Assembly (NCBI GenBank): GCA_944990035.1
Contig: CALYLX010000128.1
Location: 434,001 to 498,000 of the forward strand
Reading direction: 5' to 3'
From: Clitopilus passeckerianus
Lineage: Eukaryota; Basidiomycota; Agaricomycetes; Agaricales; Entolomataceae
DNA: 64,000 bases
Shown: in pieces, positions 34,054 through 45,999 of the stretch
How the letters are laid out: each line of letters opens with the position of its first letter
Numbering within the stretch: the first letter of the stretch is position 1
Position numbers and translations under genes: made by a program
The notes under the pieces: model-generated
The model's input: only the letters and a program-made list of their open reading frames with translations
Database searches by the model: none
What the model was told of the DNA's origin: nothing

Positions 34054-34721
34054 ATGGCAAAATCACTGCGATCCAAGACAAAGCGAGACTACCGATCCAA
34101 GAAGCGGGAGGACGGATTTACGCAGCTACCGAAGCAGCACGGTTACATAGATTAAATGCAAAACTCCTAGCGGTCGCAAAGGGTATCGAAGCGGACGATT
34201 CAATGCCCCAAGACGAGGGCGCAGATCAACTAGGTTGGTGTTGGTTTGCTACCCTAGGAGTTCTCGATGCGGACGATATCACAGCAGAGCGACTGGGAAG
34301 CCTTACGCAAGCTCCAAGCCCGAAGGTCTGGTCAAGTCGAGCGGCCTACTAAGCTCCAACAGACGGGATAACCCTATATTTATTTCTGGAATTTTCTGTC
34401 GTTCAAATCATTGCATGGTTTGTTAACGTATTGGATCTTTTCACAGCACCGGAAGCCACTCAACCGATGGAGTCTGGTGGTTCGTGTTTTCCCCTTCTAT
34501 CACCACCCACATCCATATCCAATGCCACCCTTCTAGATGCCATGACTCTTGATGAGCCTGCTCCAGCCAAGAAAATATCCACACACGGCCCTCGTAATTC
34601 GAGAAGAGAACAATGGCGCGCATCCAAGGGTCTCGACCCCAAACCCAAACGAGACGGTGTCAATCGCCAAGGCGTCCTCGTGGGCAGGCGGAAAGCCGGA
34701 CGATCGCAGAGAAGACGATGA
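34054..34721 (+). CDS. LLP/DUF2423 small basic nucleolar protein
   Basis: Small, highly basic protein of the DUF2423 (human LLPH) family, linked to the nucleolus and 60S biogenesis. The N-terminal signature AKSLRSKTKRDYRSKKRED, then IYAATEAARLHRLNAKL, and the C-terminal GPRNSRREQWRASKGL and VNRQGVLVGRRKAGRSQRRR are characteristic. The frame breaks at 34116: one more A in GGATTT joins KKREDG to IYAATEAARL. At least two introns separate the two conserved ends; one probably runs from a GTGGTT donor in the MES codon region (about 34476) to TTCTAG at 34536, and the upstream one could not be fixed. The start is the first ATG. Confidence 0.8.
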
Positions 34722-34924
34722 TTTTATCTGCGAAGTAAATGATGTTTTATTAGTTTATATAAACATGTATTGATTAGATTACGGTATATTTTAGCTCTCA
34801 CTGGTCGCTTTGTACACTATATACCCCCAGCGTTGCATCCACCTCCATTTTTGCAATACAACAAAAAGCTATTTACAGTTCAAATATCGAAAAGTGCGAA
34901 GTGCGAACGAATATATGCTCGATT

Positions 34925-36814
34925 TTAGACTGGAGACGGGTATGCGAATATGTCCTTCTTGTCATCGAGGGAAGTACCTTCGGAGTCCTTCCTCATCCGA
35001 GGTAGTTCGACGGTGGTGATGTCTTGGTTTTCCTTTGTGTAAGGCGAGTCCGAGGAAGGTCTAGAATAGGTTTATGTTAGACCTTGGATCCGCTATAATG
35101 GCTGAACTACTTACGAGAACTCAGCCATAGTGACATGCTCAGTAGTAACATGAATTTCGGGACGCCGAGAGTATTTTGGGGCCTTTGGTATAGTTGTAGC
35201 GCCCTGTCGCGGGTTACCGCTGCTAATGCCCGAGACCGTATGGATGTATGCTTCTCCAAAATGGAAATCGAGCAGTCTGATCACCGCACGACATGCTGCA
35301 ATAGAACTAAAAGCGCGTCGACATGAGTAAACCACGGGAATAAAATATTAAGATTCAAACGCACGTTACTGTGGCGGCTGGGATCTGATGAGATTGGGAG
35401 ACGAGTCAGCGCTTGGTATAGGACTATACTCATTATGGCGAAACGTACCGTGGCGATGCTGTAGAATGAAAGAGATGAATGGGCGCCGGCGTCAGCTTGA
35501 GGGCATGAAAGGAGATCAGATATTAAACGTACACATTCATAGGAGCTATTCAAACGGCTGTTAATGGCCGATAACAATAAAACAGATAGGATAGGAGCTT
35601 ACTGTTGAGGTTAAGGACGTTGAGGACAGCGGGGATACTGTTCATGCAGAAGGAGACGAGGAAGTAGATTAATCCATCATGGAAGAGAAGTTTCCATAGA
35701 TCGGTGCGAGCTGAATGTTTCTTGAGTAGGGCGACGGCGGTAAAGAGCGTGATGACAAGATCGAAGGCCATAGCTGAGACATTTACATGATTAGTTTTCG
35801 AAGCACGAGTACGGCATTAATGCGATGTTGTAATGCAAAAACAACTCACTGAAGAAGAATGTCGAGTTCAGGAGCTTAGGACTAGTCTGACTTACGACAC
35901 AGGCTTTGACAGTGTCGTTCCATTCCGCCTTGACAATGAACATCGTTCGGTAGAGCAACCCCCAGTGTACCAGGGACAAAGTCCCCAGGCAGATGACGAT
36001 GGGACGCTTACGCTCCCACAGTGCGATGCTATTCCCATGTCATGTCAGTCAAGAATTTGAATATCGCCGGGATAAACATCACTCACGTTCTTAGCATCAG
36101 GGATGTCGAAGCACAAAGGATCGTCATATTTCCTGCCCACTGAAAATGGGAAGATAGACCGTCAGAATCAACCGCTACAACTCTTGGAAACTGGTTGGCG
36201 TACTGAGTTGAACGTGTACAATGCCTAGAATGTGCATGTGAGCCCAGTAGTCAGTCTTCGTAAAGGGGGAGACATACCCCGCAATTAATCTGAAACGCCA
36301 GATGCGATCTCATCAGACAGCCTGCATGATGGTCCTAACAACATTGTTTCTTACCCGGGTGGTGACAGTAAGCGACAGGATCCTGGATGAGGTCAGACGT
36401 CAGTTTACAGAAGCCGGCGGCGAGACGATCAACTCACAGTCCAATGAGAGCGAAGAGCATGCAGTAACGACAGAAGAAAAAGAATACTGCAAAACACATT
36501 GAGGGGATATAAATCTAAGGGTCGATACAATGTGCAGTGCACTCACTCTGAGTGTAGATGGTTAGCTAGAGAAAATATGGCGTACAAGGGAAAACATACC
36601 AGAGGCCATCTGAAATTTCGACGCCGGCTTATCAAGGACCACTCGAAGCCACAGGTTGTAAACAGTTCCCAAACGTATAGACCGAAGAGTGAGAATATCA
36701 GTTTCACAAAGACATCTAGAGTGTTATGTGAGCACCGGTGTTCCTGCCCAAATTGTGCAGCGAGTACTTACCATAGTCTCGCGCAATTTCGGCAGGATCT
36801 GACCAGTTAACCAT
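34925..36814 (-). CDS. Agaricomycete seven-transmembrane protein
   Basis: Polytopic membrane protein with about seven hydrophobic helices, N-terminus MVNWSDPAEIARDYDVFVKL then GLYVWELFTTCGFEWSLISR, a layout repeated in a large mushroom-specific family of unknown function, often annotated DUF6533-like or receptor-like. Further segments: FFFFCRYCMLFALIGLILSL, MTILCASTSLMLRT, AFDLVITLFTAVALLKKHSA, LIYFLVSFCMNSIPAVLNVL and a polar C-tail ending KKDIFAYPSPV. It is cut into about twelve exons, one only 19 nt long (36547-36565, encoding LTIYTQ). The frame is intact when these are spliced. A receptor role is a guess from topology. Confidence 0.78.
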
Positions 36815-38156
36815 GATGAAAGAACGGCGAAGTCCAAGGAGAAGAGACAGACGAGAGGAGCGCCTCCACGACCAAAGAGAAATCCCAGTCCCTTATAAGC
36901 AGGACCTTATTCCGATCACGTCGCCAACTTCTTCCTGAACTCGAAGATTAAGTGCATCGAGACCTAGTTGGCAACCTCGTTCCGTGTCGGCAGTCAACCC
37001 AGAATAGGTGTTCCTTTCGACATCCCCTTATACAGCAATTGGAGAGCGCGAATAAGCCCCGTCAAAGCTTGTCACTCGACCTCAACATACCAGTAGCCCC
37101 ATCTGGTGATTGGATTGACGATGGGATTGTGTCTGTACACTGTGGAGAAAGTCTAAAATTGCCAAAACGCTGGGCAGTGACCCTGCATCATGGGTAGAGA
37201 GAAGTCATGCATATTTCTCGATAGGCTTCAGTCCCTCCTTTCCATGGATACTCGGCGAACTCTCAAAAAGTTTGCACAACCAAGAATCGACGCCGCTGCG
37301 ATGTGTAGGCATGAAGGAAACTGCGTACGAAGCACCGGATAGTCTAGTAAAGGTACCGATCAATCGTCTTGCTCCTCATCTGGAGAGCACTAACAGCGAA
37401 GCCTGCGAAGGTCGGCCATTCACCACGGATGCCATGGTTGGTTAGACCAAATACACAAAGCAGAGTCGTCATGAAAGTTATATGCCGAAAAGGCACGGTT
37501 GATTGTGTGACCTGTCAAGACGCAATGATGGAAGACAAGCAAAATGAAAGTAAGATCAAGGGTTAGATAGGGTTGACCCTTTGTCGCCACCAAATAAAGA
37601 TGAATGGTGTCCTAGTGGCTCGGAGTCTTATCGATGTCAGAACTCCAAATACTTGTGCACATGATGAGTCAGAAAGAAATGGCCAGCAGGACGCCCATTT
37701 CACCCTCCACCTCGAAGCAAAGGGTCAAGGAGGCAGAGTGGGAAAACAAAACATTTGTTCGTGTTGTGACAGTAAACAATCATATGGATCGTATGTTCCA
37801 GCTCTGTATTTGCAGTTGCAGACTGAGAATGCGCCGCGCCGTTATCGGAATTCGAAGCGAATAGGATAGGAACTCGAAGTGCTTGTAGTTTTTAGGATGA
37901 TTGGTGGCCGTCGGCAAACCTCCTGTCATGGAACACATCCGATTCGCATTTCTCCAATGTTGTAGCTGTCTTAACATCCGAATCTTGCTTAGGCTATGGT
38001 GAAGGCTTCCCCCAAGGACTGCGCTAAGCTAGACTATTGAAGAACAACGTTATCAAAGCTGATCCATTTTCGAATAAAATCACCACGTCGCAGCTGTATA
38101 TTCTAGACACTCTCGTGGCCATCGAAAGCGAACAAACTGTGACCGGATTGTACTGC
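36815..38156. other. Gene-poor interval of 1.3 kb
   Basis: Between the start of the seven-TM gene and the 3' end of ERB1. Several short frames exist on both strands, but none has a family signature, a good splice pattern or a consistent start. No tRNA, tandem repeat or transposon ends were recognised. It is the largest gap in the window. Confidence 0.5.
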
Positions 38157-40919
38157 TTAACTACACCACACGGAGACAGCACCGTCTGCACCACCGCTAA
38201 CTAACCAAGGCTGCCTACTACACCACTTCACCTGCAGCACGCCCAGACCATCCTTGACGTCGTGACCTCGTAAGATCTTGAGAGGCACAATCAATGGGTC
38301 GTTCATGAGATCGTTGAAGACGCGTGAGTGGAAGATTTGAACAGCGCCGTCATCAGACGATGAAGCAAAGAGGGGATACGTCGGGTGGAAATGAAGTGAC
38401 CGTATTGCACGCGTGTGATACCTTCAAGTTCACAACAGGCTTAGCTGATTTCATGTATATGTGCTAATATAAATCATACCTTAATATCTTGTATGGCTTG
38501 TCGCTGAGCTCCAAATCGAACCAACAGAGTTTTCGGTCATAACCTCCAACGATAACATGATCCCCAGATGGGTGGACATCCATCGATGAAATCCATTTAA
38601 TACCAGGAATTAACGTTTTCAGGAGCTTTTGTTCGGCAAGGTCATATATCCTGACATATTGCTGCGTCTAGAGAGTTCCAAGTCAGTTTAATTCGTTCAT
38701 TATTCTAAAGGTGAATAGATATCGCATGAACTTACTGCCACGAAAAAGTGGGGTTTGAGTGGATGGAACTGCACGAGCTGTACCACGCCCTTGACCTTCT
38801 TGAAAGGTGCCTGTGAATGGCGCTTTGTGATCTGATGGATCCAAACTCCTCCTTGAGTCCCAGCGATCGCTTGAAATTTTCGAGATGAGACACCAGGCAT
38901 AACACGGGGGAGAAAAGAACTCACAAACGCTAGCCAGGTAATCCCCCTTCCTATGCCAGTTGATCTGGGTTGGTAGGCCAGATGAGGAAGGAAGGGTCAC
39001 CGTCAGAAGTGCATTATCGACGCTCCACGAATTCGCGGACGAGGAATTCCATTTCACGGGCGAAGGAGTGGCGGGAGCCGCTGGCAACGCGGCCGGAGCG
39101 AGAAGTGTTTTTGTCAAGGAAAGCACTTGACTATCAACATTCGGTGGAATGAAGAAGTGAAGGGTCTCTTCTCTGTGAGAAACATAGTGAGTATTCTGGA
39201 ATCAAGCTTTGCAAAGCGGTCTTACGTCGATGCAACGAAATAAGAGATATCTGTTCTCGGACACCATTCCACGGCACCTATCTTGCCACCAAGATCCCAC
39301 CCCTTAACTTCTCTGCCCACGTTCACTTCCCAGAGGCTGACTCTTCCGCCCTCGTCTCCGCTAATTACCCAAGCACCATCGGGGCTTACGCTTAGACAGC
39401 GCACGCGGCCCTTTGGATGTGTGTACTTGAGACTCTTGTAGTTGGGGAATGGTTTCAAGCTGTTGGGGCTGGGTAGTTTGGTATGAGACTCTCGGGGTCA
39501 ATGTCAAGTTTAGCCCTCTGTATTCGAGGAGCCAAGTACAAGTCGAGCTGACGGCTGAAACGTTCCTTGATGAATCTGTCATATGCGGGAACCAGGCGTA
39601 ATGAAGAGTATTTTTGAGGGAGATAATCGCGGTCTCGATCTTCAGGGTCCTGCTCCTCCCACTCCTTGCGCTCCTCTTCTGTAGGCAAGTATTCTTCAGG
39701 GGGGTTGTAAGACTCCGAGTTGGTGGGTAGGCGGACTTTGGGGGCAGGGGGAGGAGGGGCTTGTGAGGCGTTTGGTTCTGACCATATTGAGTAGAACTCA
39801 ATTTTTGAAGCGGATTTTGGTTTGGAACCCACGATTCGACCTTGACGAATTGCACGGACGATCTTCATGATCTAATGAAGGGGCGGATGAAATCACTGGG
39901 AGCCAGGGTGCGGTATACCTTCACGTACCTTTTGTTTCTCCCACTTGCTGGGCACCCACCGGCGTTTAGGTTCGGGAGCAGCGGACAGGGGCATAATTTC
40001 CTCCTTCCCTTTGCCCGTAAACCATTCCGTCATGGGCTCGTATGGATCGTATCCTTCATCAGGATTTTCTCCGGCGTAAAGTCTTCGGATGATGTCAAGT
40101 TCTTCATTCGAGAGTTCTTTATCTGCTTGTGCAGTTTTATCAAATGCGGATGCCCTGGTCACCACCGAGCCTCCGTCAGTCGTGGTTACAAGATCAGATA
40201 GGCCAGCACTCACCAAGAAGACGGGTCTTCTACGGTCGAGAGGAATTTATCTAGCTCGTCACCTCGTGCAGGCCGCAGCACTCTTTTTCCATTTAAATCA
40301 TAGCCAATGTGGGGCATATCATCGTACCAATGCATTGGCACATTTCCGACTCGGTTCTGAACCTGGAAAGGGATTAGTCGTTGAAAATGTAGGGTATTGG
40401 GAGATAATGCCATAGACGTACGTCTTCCGTAGATGAATCGGAGTCGTAGTCTGGTTCAATTTCTGGGTACACAATCCTGGGTTGACCAGTAATGTTTGAT
40501 ATAGTCTCTTTTGCTTTTGGGAATACATTTATCTCGTCTTCATTTGAACTGAACGCGGTGTCGGATTCTTCCTCTTCCTCATCCTCTTCGTCGTCAAATT
40601 CTTCATCGTCTTCAAACTCTTCTTCATCTTCATCTTCTGACTCTGAGTGAAGCTCAGGGAAAGCCTCTACTTCACCGTCGTCTGATGAAGCCTCGTCCCC
40701 CTCTTCGTCGCTGAGCATTTCCAGAGTATGTCCGACAGCCAGAGAGTCGCCTTGTGAAACCGTTTCCTCATTAATAGTCTTGCGCTTCTTGCCTGCACCT
40801 GAAGCGGAATTTTTAGAGCCATGGCACAAGATAGAACGACTGGAGAGCAAGCAGAGGTTCGGCGTCCGGGCTGGTCCTGAACTCAGAACAGATCCAAAAA
40901 TCTTGCACAGCAATGACAT
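38157..40919 (-). CDS. ERB1: Ribosome biogenesis WD-repeat protein Erb1/BOP1
   Basis: Subunit of the PeBoW complex (Nop7-Erb1-Ytm1), needed for 27S pre-rRNA processing and 60S assembly in the nucleolus. The N-terminus has a strongly acidic stretch (Glu/Asp run, about 40620-40560). The BOP1NT domain follows: [79 protein letters not shown]. Then come seven WD repeats from [20 protein letters not shown] to [18 protein letters not shown] at the C-terminus. One frame break at 39477-39479 (a T run on the plus strand): an added base joins DPESLIP to [16 protein letters not shown]. The listed start at 40919 gives an unusual leader; an ATG at 40822 would give a MALK-type N-terminus if one base were added to the T5 at 40811-40815. 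Confidence 0.92.
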
Positions 40920-41022
40920 TGGATCATAATATCACACAACAACGCGTAGAATTCCCTAATTTGGCAATAAACCTTTTGCCTTGAAAGTGCAAGTGAAAGC
41001 CGTCTTATTGCTGCAACTCAGA

Positions 41023-42825
41023 ATGGTGATCTATGGGGGAGGTAAGCACTATTGTTAGCATATATAAGAAGAGATAAATCTAAAGCTATTGCAGACGAAG
41101 TATCAGCGCTCGTTGTAGACATTGGCAGCTCCTCCTTACGCGCTGGGTATGCAGGCGACGATACCCCAAAGGCCGTGATTCCGACGTCTTATGGATATAC
41201 TCCAGACGAGGACGTTTCAATGGAAGGGGATGCAACCGGTGACGATACAGCTAAGAAACAAAAAGCATCGAAGCTCTATATTGGACAGTCTGGTCCATCC
41301 ATGTGGAGGCCTGGAATGCAAGTGAACAATCCAATGTCGGAAGGTCTACGTGAGTGACTTGCTCGTGGTCAGACCCACTTATTGAGCCTTTTACTGAGCC
41401 CCAACTCGTCTTGACAGTTCACGACTTTACTGGCGTCCCTCCTCTCATCGAGCACGCACTCAACGATATAATGAAAGTTTCTCCTACTGAGCATCCCATC
41501 CTTCTGACAGAGCCGACCTGGAACACACCTGCCAACCGAGAAAGGATGGCAGAAATTATGTTCGAAGAATTCCAGGTTCCAGCCTTCTATATCGCGAATA
41601 CTGGTGTCCTGAATGCGTAGGTTCTTATAATTTCCCCCTTTATTGTCAGTGCTCATCCTCCCAAGTTTTGCTGCTGGGAAAGGTACAGCCCTGGTCATCG
41701 ACGTAGGAAAGTCGATGGCCAGTGTTACACCAGTTGTCGACGGATTTGTTCTCCGTAAAGGTCAGGGGCTCAAACATTTCACATCGACCACAAGTTTTCT
41801 AACCACTAGTGCCCATCCAGGATTGGCATACTCTGCACTGCCCAAGCTTGTACATGCCCATGCTCGTCATATCCTCACTACCCCCACGCCCATGCGTCAA
41901 ACCATTGATTTACTCCCGCACCAGTTGATTGCAAACAAACAGGCGAGTCTCCCTTTCATGATCATATTTTTGAATTCGCTGAAAGTGACAAAATCTTTCT
42001 AGGCTGTGGACACAAACGCACCTGCCAACTACACCCTCAGGCAAGATCGGCTGACACAGACCAGCGATTCCTGGAGAGCTTGGGCAGAAACCAGGGAAGT
42101 TGATGAATGGATTTCCAGTGTCGCCGGTATCCTGGAGCAAGGTTGGAATGATCAGTAAGTCGTGTTCGTCCTAATCATTTGATACATATCTATGAGCTTC
42201 GTCTTCAGGCTAGCCACATCCAGGCCGCCGAAACAATATGAGTTCCCAACTGGTTACAATACCTATTTCGGTGCTGAAAGGTTTTCCGTTGGTGAACAGT
42301 TTTTCTATCACCAACCTTCTCTGGTTGTAAGTTTTAAACGCTACTCAGCCATCACTTCCAATACTCAATAACATCTCTGGGGCAGGCTTCGAACCCAAAC
42401 CTCCCCAAGCACCTACCAGCACTCATTTCTGACACCCTCCGTGCATGTGACGCCGAGCTGCGTCAAGTTCTTGCAGGAAATGTGGTCCTTACTGGTGGAG
42501 GTACTCTGCTTACTGGATTCGTTGACCGTCTCTCGAACGAGCTGACGAGGTCCTTCCCTCACGTAAGTCACTGTTTGCAAGATATTCCATCGGTACCCTA
42601 AACGGTTCTTCAGGCCAAAATTCACGCACCTGGTAATCCTATCGAGCGTCGCTACGGAGGCTGGCTTGGAGGTTCTATTCTGGCCAGTCTCGGAACCTTC
42701 CATCAGCTCTGGATCAGCAAGGAGGAATGGCAGGTGGGTATTCTCAGATGTGTAACTTGTTCTTCTCATTGCTTACGCTTCTGCAGGAACATGGAAAGGC
42801 CATCGTTGGCCAACGGTGTAAATAG
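41023..42825 (+). CDS. ARP4: Actin-related protein 4 (Arp4/BAF53)
   Basis: Nuclear actin-related protein found in NuA4, INO80 and SWR1 chromatin complexes. Ten or so exons. Blocks: [20 protein letters not shown], a loop insert, [120 protein letters not shown] and [20 protein letters not shown]. This is the Arp4-specific ending rather than that of actin. The intron at 41943-42002 is GC-AG (GCGAGT to TTCTAG), and the 60-nt intron at 41761-41820 has no stop and keeps the frame if retained. It is otherwise intact. It shares a 103-bp divergent promoter with ERB1. Confidence 0.94.
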
Positions 42826-43284
42826 TTCCACCAGAATGTGTTCTCTGGAATTCCTGTTGGACTCCCGTCTTTGTATTTACCCTGTACTGGAAAATATTGC
42901 TTTGCTTTCGTCTTATTTCAGAATCACACCAATGATAAGAATATGAGAAATGTACAAATAAATAAAAGGAGTGTATAGTGGGTGGTGTCAAACACATTGA
43001 GCGCATACATCCTGGTGAAGAATGATAATGCAGTTACAGGGGGACTACTGGGTGGCGAAAGTATCATAATACAAAAAAGGTGGGTGGGATCAATAAACGA
43101 AGATATTTTTTGCATTTATCTTGTTTTCGTGCCCGAAAAAAACGGGTGCCATCCAGCCAAAACCAAGCACGTGGAAAACCAATCTCTTCGCAGAAGTATG
43201 CTGGTAGGCGAACCTATCTCAAATCAATGTATCGGGTGGTTGCAAGTCGAATGAATGGTGAATAGTTGAGATTTGCGACAGTGC
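42826..43284. other. Convergent 3' region
   Basis: Between the ends of ARP4 and the minus-strand gene to the right. A CACGTG lies at 43168-43173 but not in a promoter. No exon is seen. Confidence 0.4.
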
Positions 43285-44757
43285 TCAGAATGCCTCGACG
43301 AGCTCCCTCCTCTCCCGGGAGTTCATCAAGAAGCCTAATCCGTCGATGGCTTGACGCCTGATTCTGGTCGCAAAGTTCTTGGGTCCTAGTTCATCGGCAC
43401 CAGAGGGCGGCCCGCGGGGCTGCCTGGTCGGCTGGCTAACCATCCTGTAGCTAGCAACCGTGATGACTGAAACATCGGACTGGGAGTTGGAGGAGGCAGG
43501 GCGGCCAATTCCGAGGCCTTCGTAAAGCTTTTTAGAGGCTTCTTCTCGGGGAGAGAGAGGAACCCCGTTCGAAGAGGTGGAGCTGGGCGTGGAAGGGGAG
43601 GAATTGGAACCTGCAGAGTCTGAGGATGACGTATCGTCAAATTCGCCTTCCTCGGAGGTGTCGATTGCAACAGCGACAAGCGGCTGCGTAGTGGCGCCGC
43701 TGAAGCGCAGAGGAATCGGGCGAGACTTGGCAGTAACAGGAGACGGCAATTGGGTCTCAGGCTCATTGGGGGGTGGAGTAATTGTTACACTAGGGGCAGC
43801 TGTCGCAGAGCGCAACTTTCCGCTAAGTACAGAGTTGTTGTTTCCACCTCGCCTCCAGGTGCTGACACTGTCAGATTTCGAAGTTGCGTTAGGTGCCATT
43901 CTGCCGTTCAAAGTGGAGTTCCCAAAGGGGTACCACCACTGATAACAGTAGTTGTATTTGGGGTAGCAGGGAGTGCTGCAGGCTCGTTATTAAATTCTCC
44001 AGAAACAGCTCTTGTCATGGGGGCGGGTGCATTCATAGCACGGCTACCAAACCTGCCACCCAGAGCTGCAGTCATAGGGACGGAGTCCTCTGCTCCAGCT
44101 CCGAGCTGAGACTTGAGTTGCTCGGCTTCGGTAGCGCGACGCATCTGTGCACTGAGTGCAGCGGAACGGAGGTCAAAGCTGTTGTTATGGGGGCCTGCGG
44201 TCGCTGGCGGAATGTATCCGGAACTTGGGCGACGGGCTTGAGCAGCTTGGGCCTGTTGCTGACGCTGAGCTTGAGCGTACATTTCCGCTTGCATTTGCTG
44301 GGCAGCCTGGAGGAAAACATTAGAAGGATGGGATTGATAAGATAGGTGGATGACATACCTGAATTTTCATCATCTCGAGCTGGAGCATTTGCATTTGGAA
44401 AGCATTGGTCTGAGCATTATTGGCCTGGTTCATCATCGGGGAGAATGGGACGCTATTGGGGTTCAATCCACGCTGAGCCATGAGCTGGGTGAAGTTTGGG
44501 CCGTCTACTGCCGCAGTCATGGGAATTCCACGATTAATGTTGGCGTAACCTGCATGTTGAGACTGGAACTCGAGGTATTGACCTTCGTCCTCTTCAACTA
44601 GAGCCTGGGTATGTTGTTGAGAAGGATAGCGGTTGATGTTGAAGGTGGCGCCAGGTGCAGCGGTATGGGGCATTGCAGCTGACGAGGATCGGACTCCTCC
44701 AGTGCGTAATCCAGCCAAAAGAGAAGCTCTGTTATTCTGCGCAGGCATGGCGGCCAT
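43285..44757 (-). CDS. Basidiomycete low-complexity protein of unknown function
   Basis: About 470 aa from an ATG at 44757 (MAAMPAQNNRASLLAGLRTG), in at least two exons (intron about 44308-44359). The middle is rich in Gln, Met and Ala (FQMQMLQLEMMKIQ, QAEMYAQAQRQQQAQAAQAR), followed by Ser/Thr/Pro-rich sequence with an acidic patch (SEEGEFDDTSSSDS) and an ordered C-terminus (PKNFATRIRRQAIDGLGFLM). The Gln/Met-rich part may form a coiled coil. One frame break at 43910-43912: another base in the run joins TPLGTPL to NGRMAPNATSK. No domain is recognised; composition suggests an RNA- or transcription-associated protein, but that is speculation. Confidence 0.65.
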
Positions 44758-45194
44758 TGGTTGAGATTGTTGCAACGACGAATAGATATTGGGGCGAGGG
44801 GTCGATTATGTGAGTTGGTAATTAATGAAAGATATTTATTGAGACAATCGGTACAGCTAATAAGTAAATATCAGATACAGGTCCTTTAAGCCTGCAAATA
44901 AGCTGTTACCTTGGTTGTTGCAGAGGTGCTTGGAGTTCCGGTGGAGCGTTTGGTGGTCGAAAGGAAGGAGTTGGTGCTAGAAGTTTGAAGAGATAATATT
45001 TTTTATAATTTGTTTTTGACGATTCTTGATAATAATGAATTTAAAATGAGGCGAAAGCTTGAGATATAAGAGAAAAAGGCCGGAGAAGAGGAGAGAGGGC
45101 CACCCAGATGAGAGGAGAATAAGAAGGAACGAATCAAATCAAATGCGATGCTGGCTCGAACACCCACGCCTCCAATTATGCTTAGGTAACTTGT
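44758..45194. other. Upstream region of the low-complexity gene
   Basis: Long 5' region with A/T-rich runs and GA-rich tracts, ending at the 3' end of TRS20. No additional coding exon could be linked to either gene. Confidence 0.35.
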
Positions 45195-45896
45195 TTACAG
45201 GTGTTTCTTTGCGCTGGCTCTGACCCGAGCGTCGAACACATTACTCCGGATGACTGTATGCGCCGTATGGAACGGATTCATCAACGTCTAGAACGAGCAA
45301 CATTCAGCATATAGTCAACGACCAGCACAGAGACAGACCTTCACGTAGAGCTCCCACACTTCCATGAAAAATTGGCGGATACCATCATCGTTTTTGCCTT
45401 CATGTAACAAGACAAACTTCATATCTGCCAAACCCCTGGCTCATCAGAACAACTTGACAACGACGATTATAGCTTTGTTTCATTTCTTACTTGCCGGTGT
45501 AATGAATGCAGACACTGTCCATTCATTAAACTTGTCCACTGCCTTCAAATACCTTGGGGTCGCAAGTTAGGACTATATTCAGCTAGCATGATTAACCTAC
45601 ATAGGGTTCTCTTTCTTCATGACATCCTCGATCATATCCAAGCTGGCATTCGCGATCATCTGTATAACATGTCGGTCCTGACCCCCTCCCATCCGCACTC
45701 CACCCCCTGTAGTATGTTGTGTTGTACTCGAGGCGCCTGAGAGTGCGGTCAGGGTCCCAGCGAAAGCCGATGTTGACCAGTTCGGTAAATTTGCGGAGAG
45801 TGGTGATGTGATACTCGGTGCTGGTTTCGTGGAATAATGAGTCAGAGAATACAGAGGCGTATCCGTTGGCGAAAGCAAAAAAAGATGGTGCGACAT
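45195..45896 (-). CDS. TRS20: TRAPP complex subunit Trs20/sedlin
   Basis: Longin-fold subunit of the TRAPP tethering complexes that activate Ypt1/Rab1 in ER-Golgi and autophagy traffic. Four exons. N-terminal strand HHLFLLSPTDTPLYSL, then the family core: DRHVIQMIANASLDMIEDVM, YLKAVDKFNEWTVSAFIT, MKFVLLHEGKNDDGIRQFF, MEVWELYVKTLMNPFHTAH and SNVFDARVRASAKKHL at the end. Compared with human sedlin it carries an extra loop of about 35-40 Ser/Thr/Gly-rich residues before the first conserved helix. The frame is intact. It diverges from PCP1 with 103 bp between start codons. Confidence 0.92.
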
Positions 45897-45986
45897 GAGT
45901 TTTGGAAGGGGTGATGAACTTGAACGATGCCTGGACGTCGGGCGCGCGTCGATCTTGCCGAAGGGATTCGAAGGCTTTACCTCGAT

Positions 45987-45992
45987 CACGTG
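45987..45992. promoter_or_regulatory. CACGTG box in the TRS20/PCP1 divergent promoter
   Basis: E-box core 8 bp before the PCP1 start codon and 91 bp from that of TRS20. Its closeness to the ATG suggests it may lie near or within the transcription start region. Confidence 0.4.
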
Positions 45993-45999
45993 GGCTTAA

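Noticed and set aside
36952..37870. Several 60-100 codon plus-strand frames in the large gap
   Set aside because: They lack consistent codon composition, family motifs or splice signals and are likely chance.
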